A stretch of DNA of 39,745 nucleotides, from assembly GCA_016201015.1 (NCBI GenBank), contig JACQDQ010000267.1:1-39745 (forward strand), in the 5' to 3' direction. The stretch comes from Pseudomonadota bacterium. Lineage in GTDB: Bacteria; Pseudomonadota; Alphaproteobacteria; CACIAM-22H2. A program made the translations under genes and the position numbers. The notes beneath the pieces are model-generated. The model worked only from the letters and a program-made list of their open reading frames with translations. It was not told where the DNA came from and searched no databases. Below are positions 18,301-25,929 of this stretch, in pieces. Position 1 is the stretch's first letter; the number at the start of each line of letters is the position of its first letter.

Positions 18301-18646
18301 GTTGTTCGAGCAGGGCTGGTTCGGGCTGCTTGCTTTGGTGGCGCTCCTCGGTGCGACATTTCGACATCTCATTGAGGCAATGCGAACCGGCGATCGTGCC
18401 GCGCCGATCGTTTTCGCTGCGCTCATTGGCTTCTGCGCCATGGGCCTGACCGACGGCCTGATCGAGGTGCCGCGGTTGACTGCCCTATTCTATCTCGTGA
18501 TGTTTGCCGGGCTTTGCCTCGGACGCGGCGCGCGCGCCGATGCCCGGACCGCTCGTCCCCAGACCGACGTTTCGGTCAGGCCAGAACGACCAGATCGACC
18601 GATTCCGACACGCCATCCACCTTCGAAGACGGCCGTTCGGCCTTAA
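15398..18646 (+). CDS. Large multi-TM protein: two VanZ-like modules plus an O-antigen ligase/polymerase-like module with a soluble insert
   Basis: VanZ-like ADWAANLGMLVPFGYLLTG and a second copy VVSLLTHAVMYMPIGLSLWAWK...VLEWARFFKPGLYPDFSNGIIGAISAG; many TMs; Wzy_C-like SNDNHLAWRIKSMWVMTLFEQGWFGLLALVALL. ORF open from 15212; GTG at 15398 preferred as start (VPVIDRRTLSLLAALYGVAIVYMAWIPF). Confidence 0.8.
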   Translation: MPVIDRRTLSLLAALYGVAIVYMAWIPFNLAPIGLVEAWGRFLATPWFVHGSDQQADWAANLGMLVPFGYLLTGALRPETRRAGAVAAVSFLISVALILVAKFSQLYFPPRTVSLNYILAQSIGSLAGIAAWFAMHRKIEQAVASIRTAGPRALETILMGYVPLLAFVTLQPLLGWFSSFGVGAALPAGGIASSWLSSFQSNVSSFVTNFVVGRLATTLAAYFMVSIPVRAPGVVFGMLTFRALRHAQPQRVRRRLRWLATLAAPVYLVALLAFNELLSTRWQSLNAGLADFDYRYFIPFFGHYFVPKAHAVVSLLTHAVMYMPIGLSLWAWKEAGGPGGARQAAISTFALAMVLEWARFFKPGLYPDFSNGIIGAISAGMTVVAADYVWRALYTRHVVQVGVLAATPPPATAPPRPVAAPVAVEIRRPGLMSCIVGLVFLAAAAAVIDVYPIGRITFALVLAAYAVLLWWHPHLWLVIVPAVVPSLWLAPWTGSIYLEESDAVLLITLGMLCLRMPLRREKFDFDRWTMFALLLLGLSTAIALAIGAAQLTFAIATIPADYFSPWNAARVAKGFAAATALLPFLNHSFRSRADAFRLFASGMVTGLTLVGLAVLLERALFPGVFDFASDYRVAGPFASMHVGGAHLPAYLVLALPFTAVMVVVPQRRALVGAVALGVLCLGVYAMIVTFNRTAYAAAGLTLVILFAGLFYAVRADPHWRRVTAAVAITVGSAAVTVVGIALLSPIMRERFATTEADTAVRLDDWRSGLSLRNRSLTTSIFGMGLGSFPRNYLFAAGDNERPATFSLRTRDGQSFLRLGAGTASYLGQKVDVRPDLTYELKVSLRTNDNEAALLVLLCEKYLIYSVNCVEKTLRPAASSTWVETGAQLDSGEIGQPRIAALPWLRRPAELVLVNARPGTILEVARLQLLDPNTHDVVVNGDFTAGLTRWYFSNDNHLAWRIKSMWVMTLFEQGWFGLLALVALLGATFRHLIEAMRTGDRAAPIVFAALIGFCAMGLTDGLIEVPRLTALFYLVMFAGLCLGRGARADARTARPQTDVSVRPERPDRPIPTRHPPSKTAVRP

Positions 18647-19967
18647 GTCCTGGCGGTGCATAGCCCTGCGTGCAGGCCAGCGCATACGTTTCCGCCGTCG
18701 TCAACGCCTGCACCTTCGCGGCCTTGGTATGCTTCTCCAGCTTGGCAGCGAGGTTCACCGCGTCGCCGATCACGGTGTATTCGAGCCGGGTATCGTCGCC
18801 GACCGCGCCGAATACAACCGAGCCGGTAGCGACTGCCGCGCCGACGCGCGGCGCCGGCGCCCCCGCGGCTTGGCGTTCGGCCCTCCACGCCGTCGCTTCG
18901 GCAAACAGATCGTCCACCGCCCGCAAGGCGTCGGCCGCATAGCTGTCGCACATGCGCGCCGCGCCGAAGCTCGCCATGATGCCGTCGCCCAGGAATTTGT
19001 CGATGCTGCCGCCGTGCTTCTGGATAACCGGGACAAGCCGCGCTTGGTATTCGGCGAGCAACATCATCAGTGCGTTCGGATCGAGGCTACGAGCGAGCGG
19101 CGTGAATCCGCGCAGATCGATGAACAACGTCGCAGCGTCACGAATTTCCCCTTGTCCCGGCCGCACGATCTGCTCTGCGCCCGTGATGCGGCTGGCGATC
19201 TCCGGCGCGAAGAAGCGCTTGAGATCGCTGGCCGCCGTACCTTGCGTCACGGCGCGGACCAGCATGCGCCTGGCCCGCGACAGCGCCACCGCCAGGACTG
19301 CGGAGACGAGCAGGATCGAGATGATCTTGTCGAACTCGCCGCCCCACAGAATGGTCGCCGAGGTCATGTACTTGACGTAGTCGTGGGTAACCGGCATGCC
19401 GCCCGGATCGAACATCGCCGCGTAGGCGACGAGCGAAAGCCACCCCAGCGCCGCCACGGCACCGGCAAGCAGAACGTAGCGCACCTCGAAGCGCAGCGTG
19501 CGCAGGGCAATGAAGATGAAGACATAGAGCATCGTCGGCGCCTTGAGGTAGAACGCCGGCACCTGCTGATATTGCAGGTGGAAGCTCCAGATCATGCCCA
19601 GCAACAGCGCCATGTCGACGACGACCGACGCTGACAGGAACCAGCCCGGCAGCGCCCTGCGATAGGACAGCCACAGACGGAGCACGGTGAAGCAAAAATA
19701 CGCGCTGAGCGCCCACGGTACCGGTGCAAACGGCGCATCGGTCGAAAACGTCTTCGGGGCGATCGTGTAAAGCGTGGCGAAGATCGCCATCGCTCCCATC
19801 TGCACCCAGCCGACCAGAATCTCGCCGCGCTGCTGCTCCGTCGCGATTTGTTGGCGCACGCGCTCGGGCAGCGGCGGCTCCGCCATCGACATGATGCGCG
19901 AAATGAAAGATGTCCAGGTCATTCGGTTCTCGCCGGACGAGGGCAAGGACAAGTCGAGCGCGGCCAT
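18576..19967 (-). CDS. Membrane-anchored class III adenylate/guanylate cyclase
   Basis: Multi-TM N-terminus; catalytic domain AATLFIDLRGFTPLARSL, GGSIDKFLGDGIMASFGA, LEYTVIGDAVNLAAKLEKHTK. Confidence 0.92.
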   Translation of the reverse strand: MAALDLSLPSSGENRMTWTSFISRIMSMAEPPLPERVRQQIATEQQRGEILVGWVQMGAMAIFATLYTIAPKTFSTDAPFAPVPWALSAYFCFTVLRLWLSYRRALPGWFLSASVVVDMALLLGMIWSFHLQYQQVPAFYLKAPTMLYVFIFIALRTLRFEVRYVLLAGAVAALGWLSLVAYAAMFDPGGMPVTHDYVKYMTSATILWGGEFDKIISILLVSAVLAVALSRARRMLVRAVTQGTAASDLKRFFAPEIASRITGAEQIVRPGQGEIRDAATLFIDLRGFTPLARSLDPNALMMLLAEYQARLVPVIQKHGGSIDKFLGDGIMASFGAARMCDSYAADALRAVDDLFAEATAWRAERQAAGAPAPRVGAAVATGSVVFGAVGDDTRLEYTVIGDAVNLAAKLEKHTKAAKVQALTTAETYALACTQGYAPPGLKAERPSSKVDGVSESVDLVVLA

Positions 19968-19970
19968 CGG

Positions 19971-20714
19971 CTATTTCAAGTAGTCGTGCAGCACGCGACC
20001 GTAGGGCAACGTGAGATCCGCAATGAAGTGACGGCCACCCACGACCTCGCGCACGGGCAGATCGGCGGCCGGCGCGTTGACGTGGGGAATCAGATGCAGG
20101 CGCGCCGGCCCGGTCCACGATCCCTTCACCTTGATATCGACGAGGTTGTAGGCAACGAGCTGCGCGATCGCCAGCTTGCCGTCGACGTCGGGGATGAGCT
20201 TGAGATTCACCTGCATCTTCGACAGCGCGGCCTTGGTCTTCTTCTCTTCGCGCGCGCGATGCTCGTGCTTGTAGCCCATCGTCCCCACCGCCACCTGCTG
20301 GCCGCTATAGACCAGCGTCCCGGTCAACGTATCGGAGGCGACCTCAAGTTTGGGGTGCGCGTATTTCTTTGGAAAGCCCCAAATCTCGCGGCCGGCCGCG
20401 ACCGGCGGGTCGTCGTCGAGATACATCTGTGCCACGAAATTACACGCCTTGCCCTCGTAGGTGCACGGGATGACGACGCCGCTTTCGGTGTAGTCGCCGA
20501 AGCCCGAGCTGTCGGGCATGCGGATCCATTCGTAATAGACGAGGTTCTCCGGCGCCGGATCGAGCGGCTCGGGCACCGCCGCGCGGATCGCCGCCGGGTC
20601 GCTGCGATAGACAACGATGAAATATTCGCGGTCGATGAACCGGTATGGGCCGAATGGATAGCTGGGCGAGGCTGCCGGCATCGACGGCAGCCCCAAGATT
20701 TCCTTGCGGTTCAT
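19971..20714 (-). CDS. Acetoacetate decarboxylase family protein
   Basis: [47 protein letters not shown] (Schiff-base Lys region), YKHEHRA. Confidence 0.92.
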   Translation of the reverse strand: MNRKEILGLPSMPAASPSYPFGPYRFIDREYFIVVYRSDPAAIRAAVPEPLDPAPENLVYYEWIRMPDSSGFGDYTESGVVIPCTYEGKACNFVAQMYLDDDPPVAAGREIWGFPKKYAHPKLEVASDTLTGTLVYSGQQVAVGTMGYKHEHRAREEKKTKAALSKMQVNLKLIPDVDGKLAIAQLVAYNLVDIKVKGSWTGPARLHLIPHVNAPAADLPVREVVGGRHFIADLTLPYGRVLHDYLK

Positions 20715-20729
20715 GACGCCTCGTTCGGT

Positions 20730-21821
20730 TTAGAGATATTGCTGGCGAATGTCGATGGTTCCTTCGACATTGATGCGATCGAAATTCACCTTGAGCCAGG
20801 CTTCGGTCCGCTCGCGCCCCTGATCACGCAGATGCGTGAGGAACTCCCAGTCGGCGTTGAGCTTGCTGGCCACACCCAGCTCGCACATGAAGTCATGCGC
20901 TTCGATCGAGTGGATCAGCATGTGACGCACATTGTCGCCCTTGAGCTGGCCGTTTTCGATCAGCCGGGAAACGAAGGCAATGGCGCGCATCTCGCGCATC
21001 AGCGAGGAATTGAAACTGATCTCGTTGAGGCGGTTCATGATCTCGGTTGCCGTCTTTGGCAGACTGGGGCGCGTCATCGGATTGATGTGGACGATTATGA
21101 CGTCCGGCGACTCGCAGCCATAGATCAGCGGAAAGATCGCCGGATTGCCCATGTAGCCGCCGTCCCAGTAGTGCTCGCCGTCCACCTCCACCGCCTGGAA
21201 GAGGAACGGCAGGCAGCCCGATGCAAGCACCGCCGCCGACGTGATCTCCGCGTTGTTGAAGATCTTCACTTTCCCGGTCCGCACATTGGTCGCGCAGAGG
21301 AACAGCTTGACCGGAGTGCCCTGGCGCAGGCGTTCGAAATCGATCACCTTTTCAAGGACGTCCTTGAGCGGATTAAGGTTGAGCGGGTTGAACTGATAGG
21401 GCGACAACAATCGCGTCATCATGTCGAAGATGACGAATGCCGGCGAGAATTCCATCGAGTGGTTGTGCGTCAGCTTGTCGAGGAGCGAGGGCTGCAACGG
21501 GCTCAATGCCCCGGCTTGACTGATCCGCCGCCAAAAATCGGCCAGCGCCGTCCGCGCACCCTCGCGGCCACCCAATGCCATGCCATAGGCGGTGACCGAC
21601 GCATTCATCGCACCGGCGCTGGTCGCGCTGATGCCCTCGATCTCCAATCGCTCGTCCTCGAGCAGCCGATCGAGCACCCCCCAGGCAAACGCGCCATGGG
21701 ATCCGCCCCCTTGAAGGGCGAGATTGATCCTCTTGACCTGCACCGTACCCCCCTTGTGAGGCGTCGACCGCTGGCCCGGGCGGGCGGAAACGTCATTGCG
21801 AGGCATGACAGCTGAATCCAT
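20730..21821 (-). CDS. Patatin-like phospholipase
   Basis: INLALQGGGSHGAFAWGVLDRLLED (oxyanion GGG), nucleophile elbow ISATSAGAMNA, catalytic Asp motif YWDGGYMGNPA. Confidence 0.93.
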   Translation of the reverse strand: MDSAVMPRNDVSARPGQRSTPHKGGTVQVKRINLALQGGGSHGAFAWGVLDRLLEDERLEIEGISATSAGAMNASVTAYGMALGGREGARTALADFWRRISQAGALSPLQPSLLDKLTHNHSMEFSPAFVIFDMMTRLLSPYQFNPLNLNPLKDVLEKVIDFERLRQGTPVKLFLCATNVRTGKVKIFNNAEITSAAVLASGCLPFLFQAVEVDGEHYWDGGYMGNPAIFPLIYGCESPDVIIVHINPMTRPSLPKTATEIMNRLNEISFNSSLMREMRAIAFVSRLIENGQLKGDNVRHMLIHSIEAHDFMCELGVASKLNADWEFLTHLRDQGRERTEAWLKVNFDRINVEGTIDIRQQYL

Positions 21822-21853
21822 AGCGTGCTCTCCCTTTTCTGGCAATTGTCGCG

Positions 21854-22441
21854 TCAATGGGCGGTCCAGCCGCCATCGACGGGCAGAGCCGTGCCGGTAA
21901 CGGATGTCGCCGCGTCGCTGCACAGGAATGCCGTCAGCGCGCCGATCTCCTCGACGGTGGCGAAGCGCTTATTCGGCTGCTGCGCCAGCAATATGTTGCG
22001 AATCACGTCCTCGCGCGGAACGCCGTGCGCCTTGGCCTGATCCTCGATCTGCCTCTCGACGAGCGGCGTCCACACGTACCCAGGACAGATCGCGTTGCAG
22101 GTGACGCCAGCCTCGGCGCCCTCAAGGGCGATAACCTTGGTGAAACCGACTATACCATGTTTCGCCGCGACATAGGCCGACTTGAACGGTGAGGCGACCA
22201 AGCCGTGCGCGGAGGCAATGTTGACGATGCGCCCCCATTTCCGGGCTTTCATGCCGGCACCCGAGGCAAGACCCTCGACGCCATGCTCGGCGGCAAGCTC
22301 GCCGCGCAGCCGCTCGATCTCGGCAGCCGGACCGAAGCCGTTGAGCATCACATTCGCACCCTTTCCCGCCAATGTACGGGCGATGCCGGGGCCGAGGCCG
22401 CTGGTAGAGCCGGTGACGACGGCGGTTTTGCCCTTGAGCAT
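21854..22441 (-). CDS. 3-hydroxybutyrate dehydrogenase (SDR), internally deleted (195 aa)
   Basis: MLKGKTAVVTGSTSGLGPGIARTLAGKGANVMLNGFG at the N-terminus and NIASAHGLVASPFKSAYVAAKHGIVGFTK...CNAICPGYVWTPLVERQIEDQA at the C-terminus match BDH, but the NNAG-containing middle is absent (AAEHGVEGLASGAG joined directly to MKARKWGRIVN). Confidence 0.85.
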   Translation of the reverse strand: MLKGKTAVVTGSTSGLGPGIARTLAGKGANVMLNGFGPAAEIERLRGELAAEHGVEGLASGAGMKARKWGRIVNIASAHGLVASPFKSAYVAAKHGIVGFTKVIALEGAEAGVTCNAICPGYVWTPLVERQIEDQAKAHGVPREDVIRNILLAQQPNKRFATVEEIGALTAFLCSDAATSVTGTALPVDGGWTAH

Positions 22442-22538
22442 CGATCGGGCGGACGGAAGCGGCTATGAAGCGACGGCAGGCTCGGTCATTGCGAGAGTAA
22501 TGGCACGGGTCTCCGATTCGAGGCTCGAGGCGGCGCCA

Positions 22539-23285
22539 TCAGCGCGCGCGGCGCTTGAAGCGCTTGATGACGACGGGGATCAGGGCAAGGACGGCTAGGC
22601 CGATGAGGCCAGAGACGATTTGCGGCGTGAGAATGGCCTTGAGGCTGACCTCGCCGCCGGCATCGAAGATGCCGCCCAACCCGGCGCCGAAGGTGGCGAA
22701 TACGAACGTGCCGGGAATGATGCCGATCGCCGTGGCGATGACGAAAATCGACATTTTCACGCCGAGCAGCGCCGGCACGAGATTCACGACCCAGAACGGG
22801 AAGGCCGGCACGAGCCGCAGCACGAGCATGTAGGACATGGCGTTCTCCTGGAATCCCGCCTCCATCTTGCGGATGAACGGCCCGGCCTTGGCGCGCAACA
22901 CGTCGCCGAGCGCGGTCCTGGCGATGATGAACAGGAGGGTCGCGCCGATCGTCGCCGCGATCACGACGTAGATCGTGCCGAAGACGACGCCGAACAGGAA
23001 GCCGCCGGCGAGCGTGAGAATCGCGCCACCGGGCAGCGACAAAGCGACGGCGCCGGCGTAGATCGCCATATAGGCGAGCACGGCGAGCGCCCCGTTGTTG
23101 GCGACGGCGGTCTTGAGCCAGGCCCTGTTCTCGCGCAACGCGTCGAAGGTGACGTATTTGTCGAGACCGAGCAGGAAGAACGCCGCGACACCGGCGACGA
23201 GCACCGCCACGGGCAGCAGACGCTTCATGAGATTATTGGGTTTATCCGCCATGGCGGCCATGCCCATCGTTGTATTGCGGTTCAT
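22539..23285 (-). CDS. TVP38/TMEM64 (DedA-like) family membrane protein
   Basis: SLPGGAILTLAGGFLFGVVFGTIYVVIAATIGATLLFIIARTALGD and LRLVPAFPFWVVNLVPALLGVKMSIFVIATAIGIIPGTFVFATFGAGLG. Confidence 0.93.
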   Translation of the reverse strand: MNRNTTMGMAAMADKPNNLMKRLLPVAVLVAGVAAFFLLGLDKYVTFDALRENRAWLKTAVANNGALAVLAYMAIYAGAVALSLPGGAILTLAGGFLFGVVFGTIYVVIAATIGATLLFIIARTALGDVLRAKAGPFIRKMEAGFQENAMSYMLVLRLVPAFPFWVVNLVPALLGVKMSIFVIATAIGIIPGTFVFATFGAGLGGIFDAGGEVSLKAILTPQIVSGLIGLAVLALIPVVIKRFKRRAR

Positions 23286-23317
23286 CGTTGAGGTCCTTTC
23301 TGGCGTATGATTGGCGT

Positions 23318-24742
23318 TCAGCCGAACATGCCCAAGAAGCGCACCACCTTGCGGGTTCGCTCGCTGAACAGTGTTGGCGTATAGAAACTTCCGGCCACAC
23401 GCTTGTTGACCTCGCCGAGGGTCGGGTACGGCGCGATCATGTTGGCAAGCGCGCCGATCTTCAAGCGTTGGCCGATCGCGAGCACCCAGGGCTGCAACAA
23501 CTCGCCGGCGTGGGCGCCGACGATCGAGGCGCCGAGGATGTCGCCCTTGGTGGTGACGACTACTTTGACCTGCCCGCTGGTGCGGCGTTCCGCCTGCGCC
23601 CGATCGTTTTCAGCGAACGGGAAGCGGAGCACGCGAATATCGGCATGCGTCTCACGCGCCTTGTGCTCCGTCAGGCCGACATGAGCAAGCTCGGGGTCGG
23701 TGTAGGTGACCCACGGTAGCGCGCGGTAGTCCACTTTGGCCGGGAGGCGGAACAGCGCATTGCGGATGACAATGCCTGCGTGGTAGGCGGCAACGTGGGT
23801 GAATTGATACGAACCGGCGGCGTCGCCAATGGCGTACACCTTCTTGTTCGTCGAGCGCAGGCGCGCATCGACCTCGATCCCGCGGGGGGCGTACTTGATG
23901 CCGGCGGCCTCGAGGCCGAGATCCTCGACATTGGCCCGGCGGCCCGCGGCGACCAGAACGTGGGAACCCTCGATCGCGCGGCGTTGGCCGTCGAACTCGA
24001 CCGTGACGGCAATACGGTTGCCCCGCATGTCGACGCGGGCAATGCTGACGCCTTCGACGATTTCGATGCCCTCGGCGAGCATTCCCGCCTTGACGACGGC
24101 GGTTAGCTCAGGGTCGTCGTTGGGCAGCATCGAGCCTTTGTCGAGGATAGTCACGCGCACGCCGAGCCGGCGATGCGCCTGGGCCATTTCGCAGCCGATC
24201 GGGCCGGCGCCGATGACGATGAGATGATCGGGCGCGCTGGCGTTGTCGAAGATCGATTCGTTGGTGTAGTAGGCCACATCCTTGAGGCCGGAAATCGGCG
24301 GCACGACGGCACGGCTGCCGGTCGAGACGACAAAGCGGCGCGCTTTGACCAACTTGCCGCCGGCTTCCACGGTGCCCGGATCGACGAAGCGCCCGCGCGC
24401 CTGGATCACAGTGCAGCCGAGCTCGCTGAAGCGTTCGACCGAATCGTGCGGGGCAATCGCTGCGATGACACCATGTACGTGGTCGTGCACATCCTTGAAT
24501 CGGATCGCCGGCTCATGGCCGTTGACCCCGAACCTGGCGGAGCCGCGGACCGTCTCCGCGGCATGCGCGGCGGCGAGCAAAGCTTTCGACGGCACACAAC
24601 CGGTGTTGAGGCAGTCGCCGCCCATCTTGTGAGCCTCGATGAGCACCGTCTTGGCGCCCATCTGGCTCGCCCCGGCAGCCACCGACAGGCCGCCGGAACC
24701 GGCGCCGATGACGCAAATATCGACTTTGATCGTCTCGCGCAT
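23318..24742 (-). CDS. FAD-dependent pyridine nucleotide-disulfide oxidoreductase (MerA / dihydrolipoamide dehydrogenase-like)
   Basis: DICVIGAGSGGLSVAAGASQMGAKTVLIEAHKMGGDCLNTGCVPSKALL (redox CxxxxC), VIGAGPIGCEMAQAHRRLG, YAIGDAAG, C-terminal dimerisation domain. True start at 24742, not 25180. Confidence 0.93.
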   Translation of the reverse strand: MRETIKVDICVIGAGSGGLSVAAGASQMGAKTVLIEAHKMGGDCLNTGCVPSKALLAAAHAAETVRGSARFGVNGHEPAIRFKDVHDHVHGVIAAIAPHDSVERFSELGCTVIQARGRFVDPGTVEAGGKLVKARRFVVSTGSRAVVPPISGLKDVAYYTNESIFDNASAPDHLIVIGAGPIGCEMAQAHRRLGVRVTILDKGSMLPNDDPELTAVVKAGMLAEGIEIVEGVSIARVDMRGNRIAVTVEFDGQRRAIEGSHVLVAAGRRANVEDLGLEAAGIKYAPRGIEVDARLRSTNKKVYAIGDAAGSYQFTHVAAYHAGIVIRNALFRLPAKVDYRALPWVTYTDPELAHVGLTEHKARETHADIRVLRFPFAENDRAQAERRTSGQVKVVVTTKGDILGASIVGAHAGELLQPWVLAIGQRLKIGALANMIAPYPTLGEVNKRVAGSFYTPTLFSERTRKVVRFLGMFG

Positions 24743-24790
24743 GGCAATCTCCTTAAATATCCTTCGACGCGCTTGCAGGGTCGGAAAGCC

Positions 24791-24843
24791 GGCGTCGGTC
24801 CAGGGACCATTGGGGGGAGCGGATAAGGTCCCTGGCCGACGCC
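24791..24843. repeat. Near-perfect inverted repeat (18/17 nt arms, 18 nt spacer) in a divergent intergenic region
   Basis: GGCGTCGGTCCAGGGACC - ATTGGGGGGAGCGGATAA - GGTCCCTGGCCGACGCC; the arms are perfect inverse complements apart from one inserted T. Confidence 0.8.
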
Positions 24844-24970
24844 AGCTCGAACCCACCACATGGCGGCGTTCGATGGCGCGGACAGTGTCAGTCGCCGGAC
24901 GTTGGCGGAAATGCCGAGTTCGTATAGTTTCGATGCCCGGTGGGTATCGGCTGGCGGGGGCATCAACACT

Positions 24971-25849
24971 ATGGAAATGCACCAGATTCGCTATTTTCTC
25001 GCGGTCTGCGACGCGCTCAACTTCACGCGTGCGGCGGAAACCTGCAATGTGACGCAGCCCGCCTTGACCCGCGCCATCCAAAAGCTCGAGGAGGAGCTCG
25101 GCGGCCTGCTGTTCCGGCGCGAGCGAAATCTCACCCACCTCACCGACCTCGGCGGCCTGATGCGCCCGCATCTCGAGCAAGTGTTGACGCAGACCGAGAC
25201 GGCGAAGAGCACCGCCGTCGGCTTCCTCAAGCTCGACAAGGCGGCGCTCAATCTCGGTGTCATGTGCACGATCGGACCCGTGCGGTTCGTCTCTTTCCTC
25301 GCCGAATTTCGCCGTCGCAACCCCGGTATCGACGTTTCGCTCCAGGAGGGCGTGCCGTTACGGCTCGCCGAGCTGCTGACCGAGGGCAAGATCGACATCG
25401 CCGTCATGGCCCAACCCCAGACCTTCGGCGAGCGCTTCGACGTGCGGCGGCTTTACCGCGAGCGCTTCGTCATCGCCTTTCCCACCGGTCATCGTTTCCA
25501 GGAGAGGAATATCGTGGTTCTTGCCGAGGTCGCCGGAGAAAATTACCTCGCACGGCTCAATTGCGAATATCTCGACCACATCCGAGACATACGCGAGAGC
25601 CGTGGCATTCCGATGACCTACGGCTATAAGAGCGAGCGCGAGGACTGGATTCAAACTATGATCGCCGCCGGCATGGGGATCTCGTTCATGCCCGAATTTT
25701 CGCCCGCTTTGCCAGGGATCATGACGCGCTACGTCACCGATCCCGACATCGTGCGCGAGGTCGCCTTGGTGACGATTGCCGGGCGGCGTTTCTCGCCAGC
25801 GGTGACGGCCTTCGTCCGCGAGCTCAAGGCCTACAAGTGGCGCGACTGA
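24971..25849 (+). CDS. LysR family transcriptional regulator
   Basis: MEMHQIRYFLAVCDALNFTRAAETCNVTQPALTRAIQKLEEELGGLLFRRERN wHTH domain; LysR substrate-binding domain follows. Confidence 0.95.
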   Translation: MEMHQIRYFLAVCDALNFTRAAETCNVTQPALTRAIQKLEEELGGLLFRRERNLTHLTDLGGLMRPHLEQVLTQTETAKSTAVGFLKLDKAALNLGVMCTIGPVRFVSFLAEFRRRNPGIDVSLQEGVPLRLAELLTEGKIDIAVMAQPQTFGERFDVRRLYRERFVIAFPTGHRFQERNIVVLAEVAGENYLARLNCEYLDHIRDIRESRGIPMTYGYKSEREDWIQTMIAAGMGISFMPEFSPALPGIMTRYVTDPDIVREVALVTIAGRRFSPAVTAFVRELKAYKWRD

Positions 25850-25929
25850 GTGGCCGTCGACCGCGCCGCCCGGCGCGATGCGCGCCAGCGGCCGACGCCA
25901 TCATCGAACTTTCGGTCGAATCCCTTTGA

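Noticed and set aside
19848-21815. 655-aa plus-strand ORF antisense to the cyclase, acetoacetate decarboxylase and patatin genes
   Set aside because: Arg/His/Asp-rich composition with no recognisable domain; typical spurious ORF opposite real genes in GC-rich DNA.
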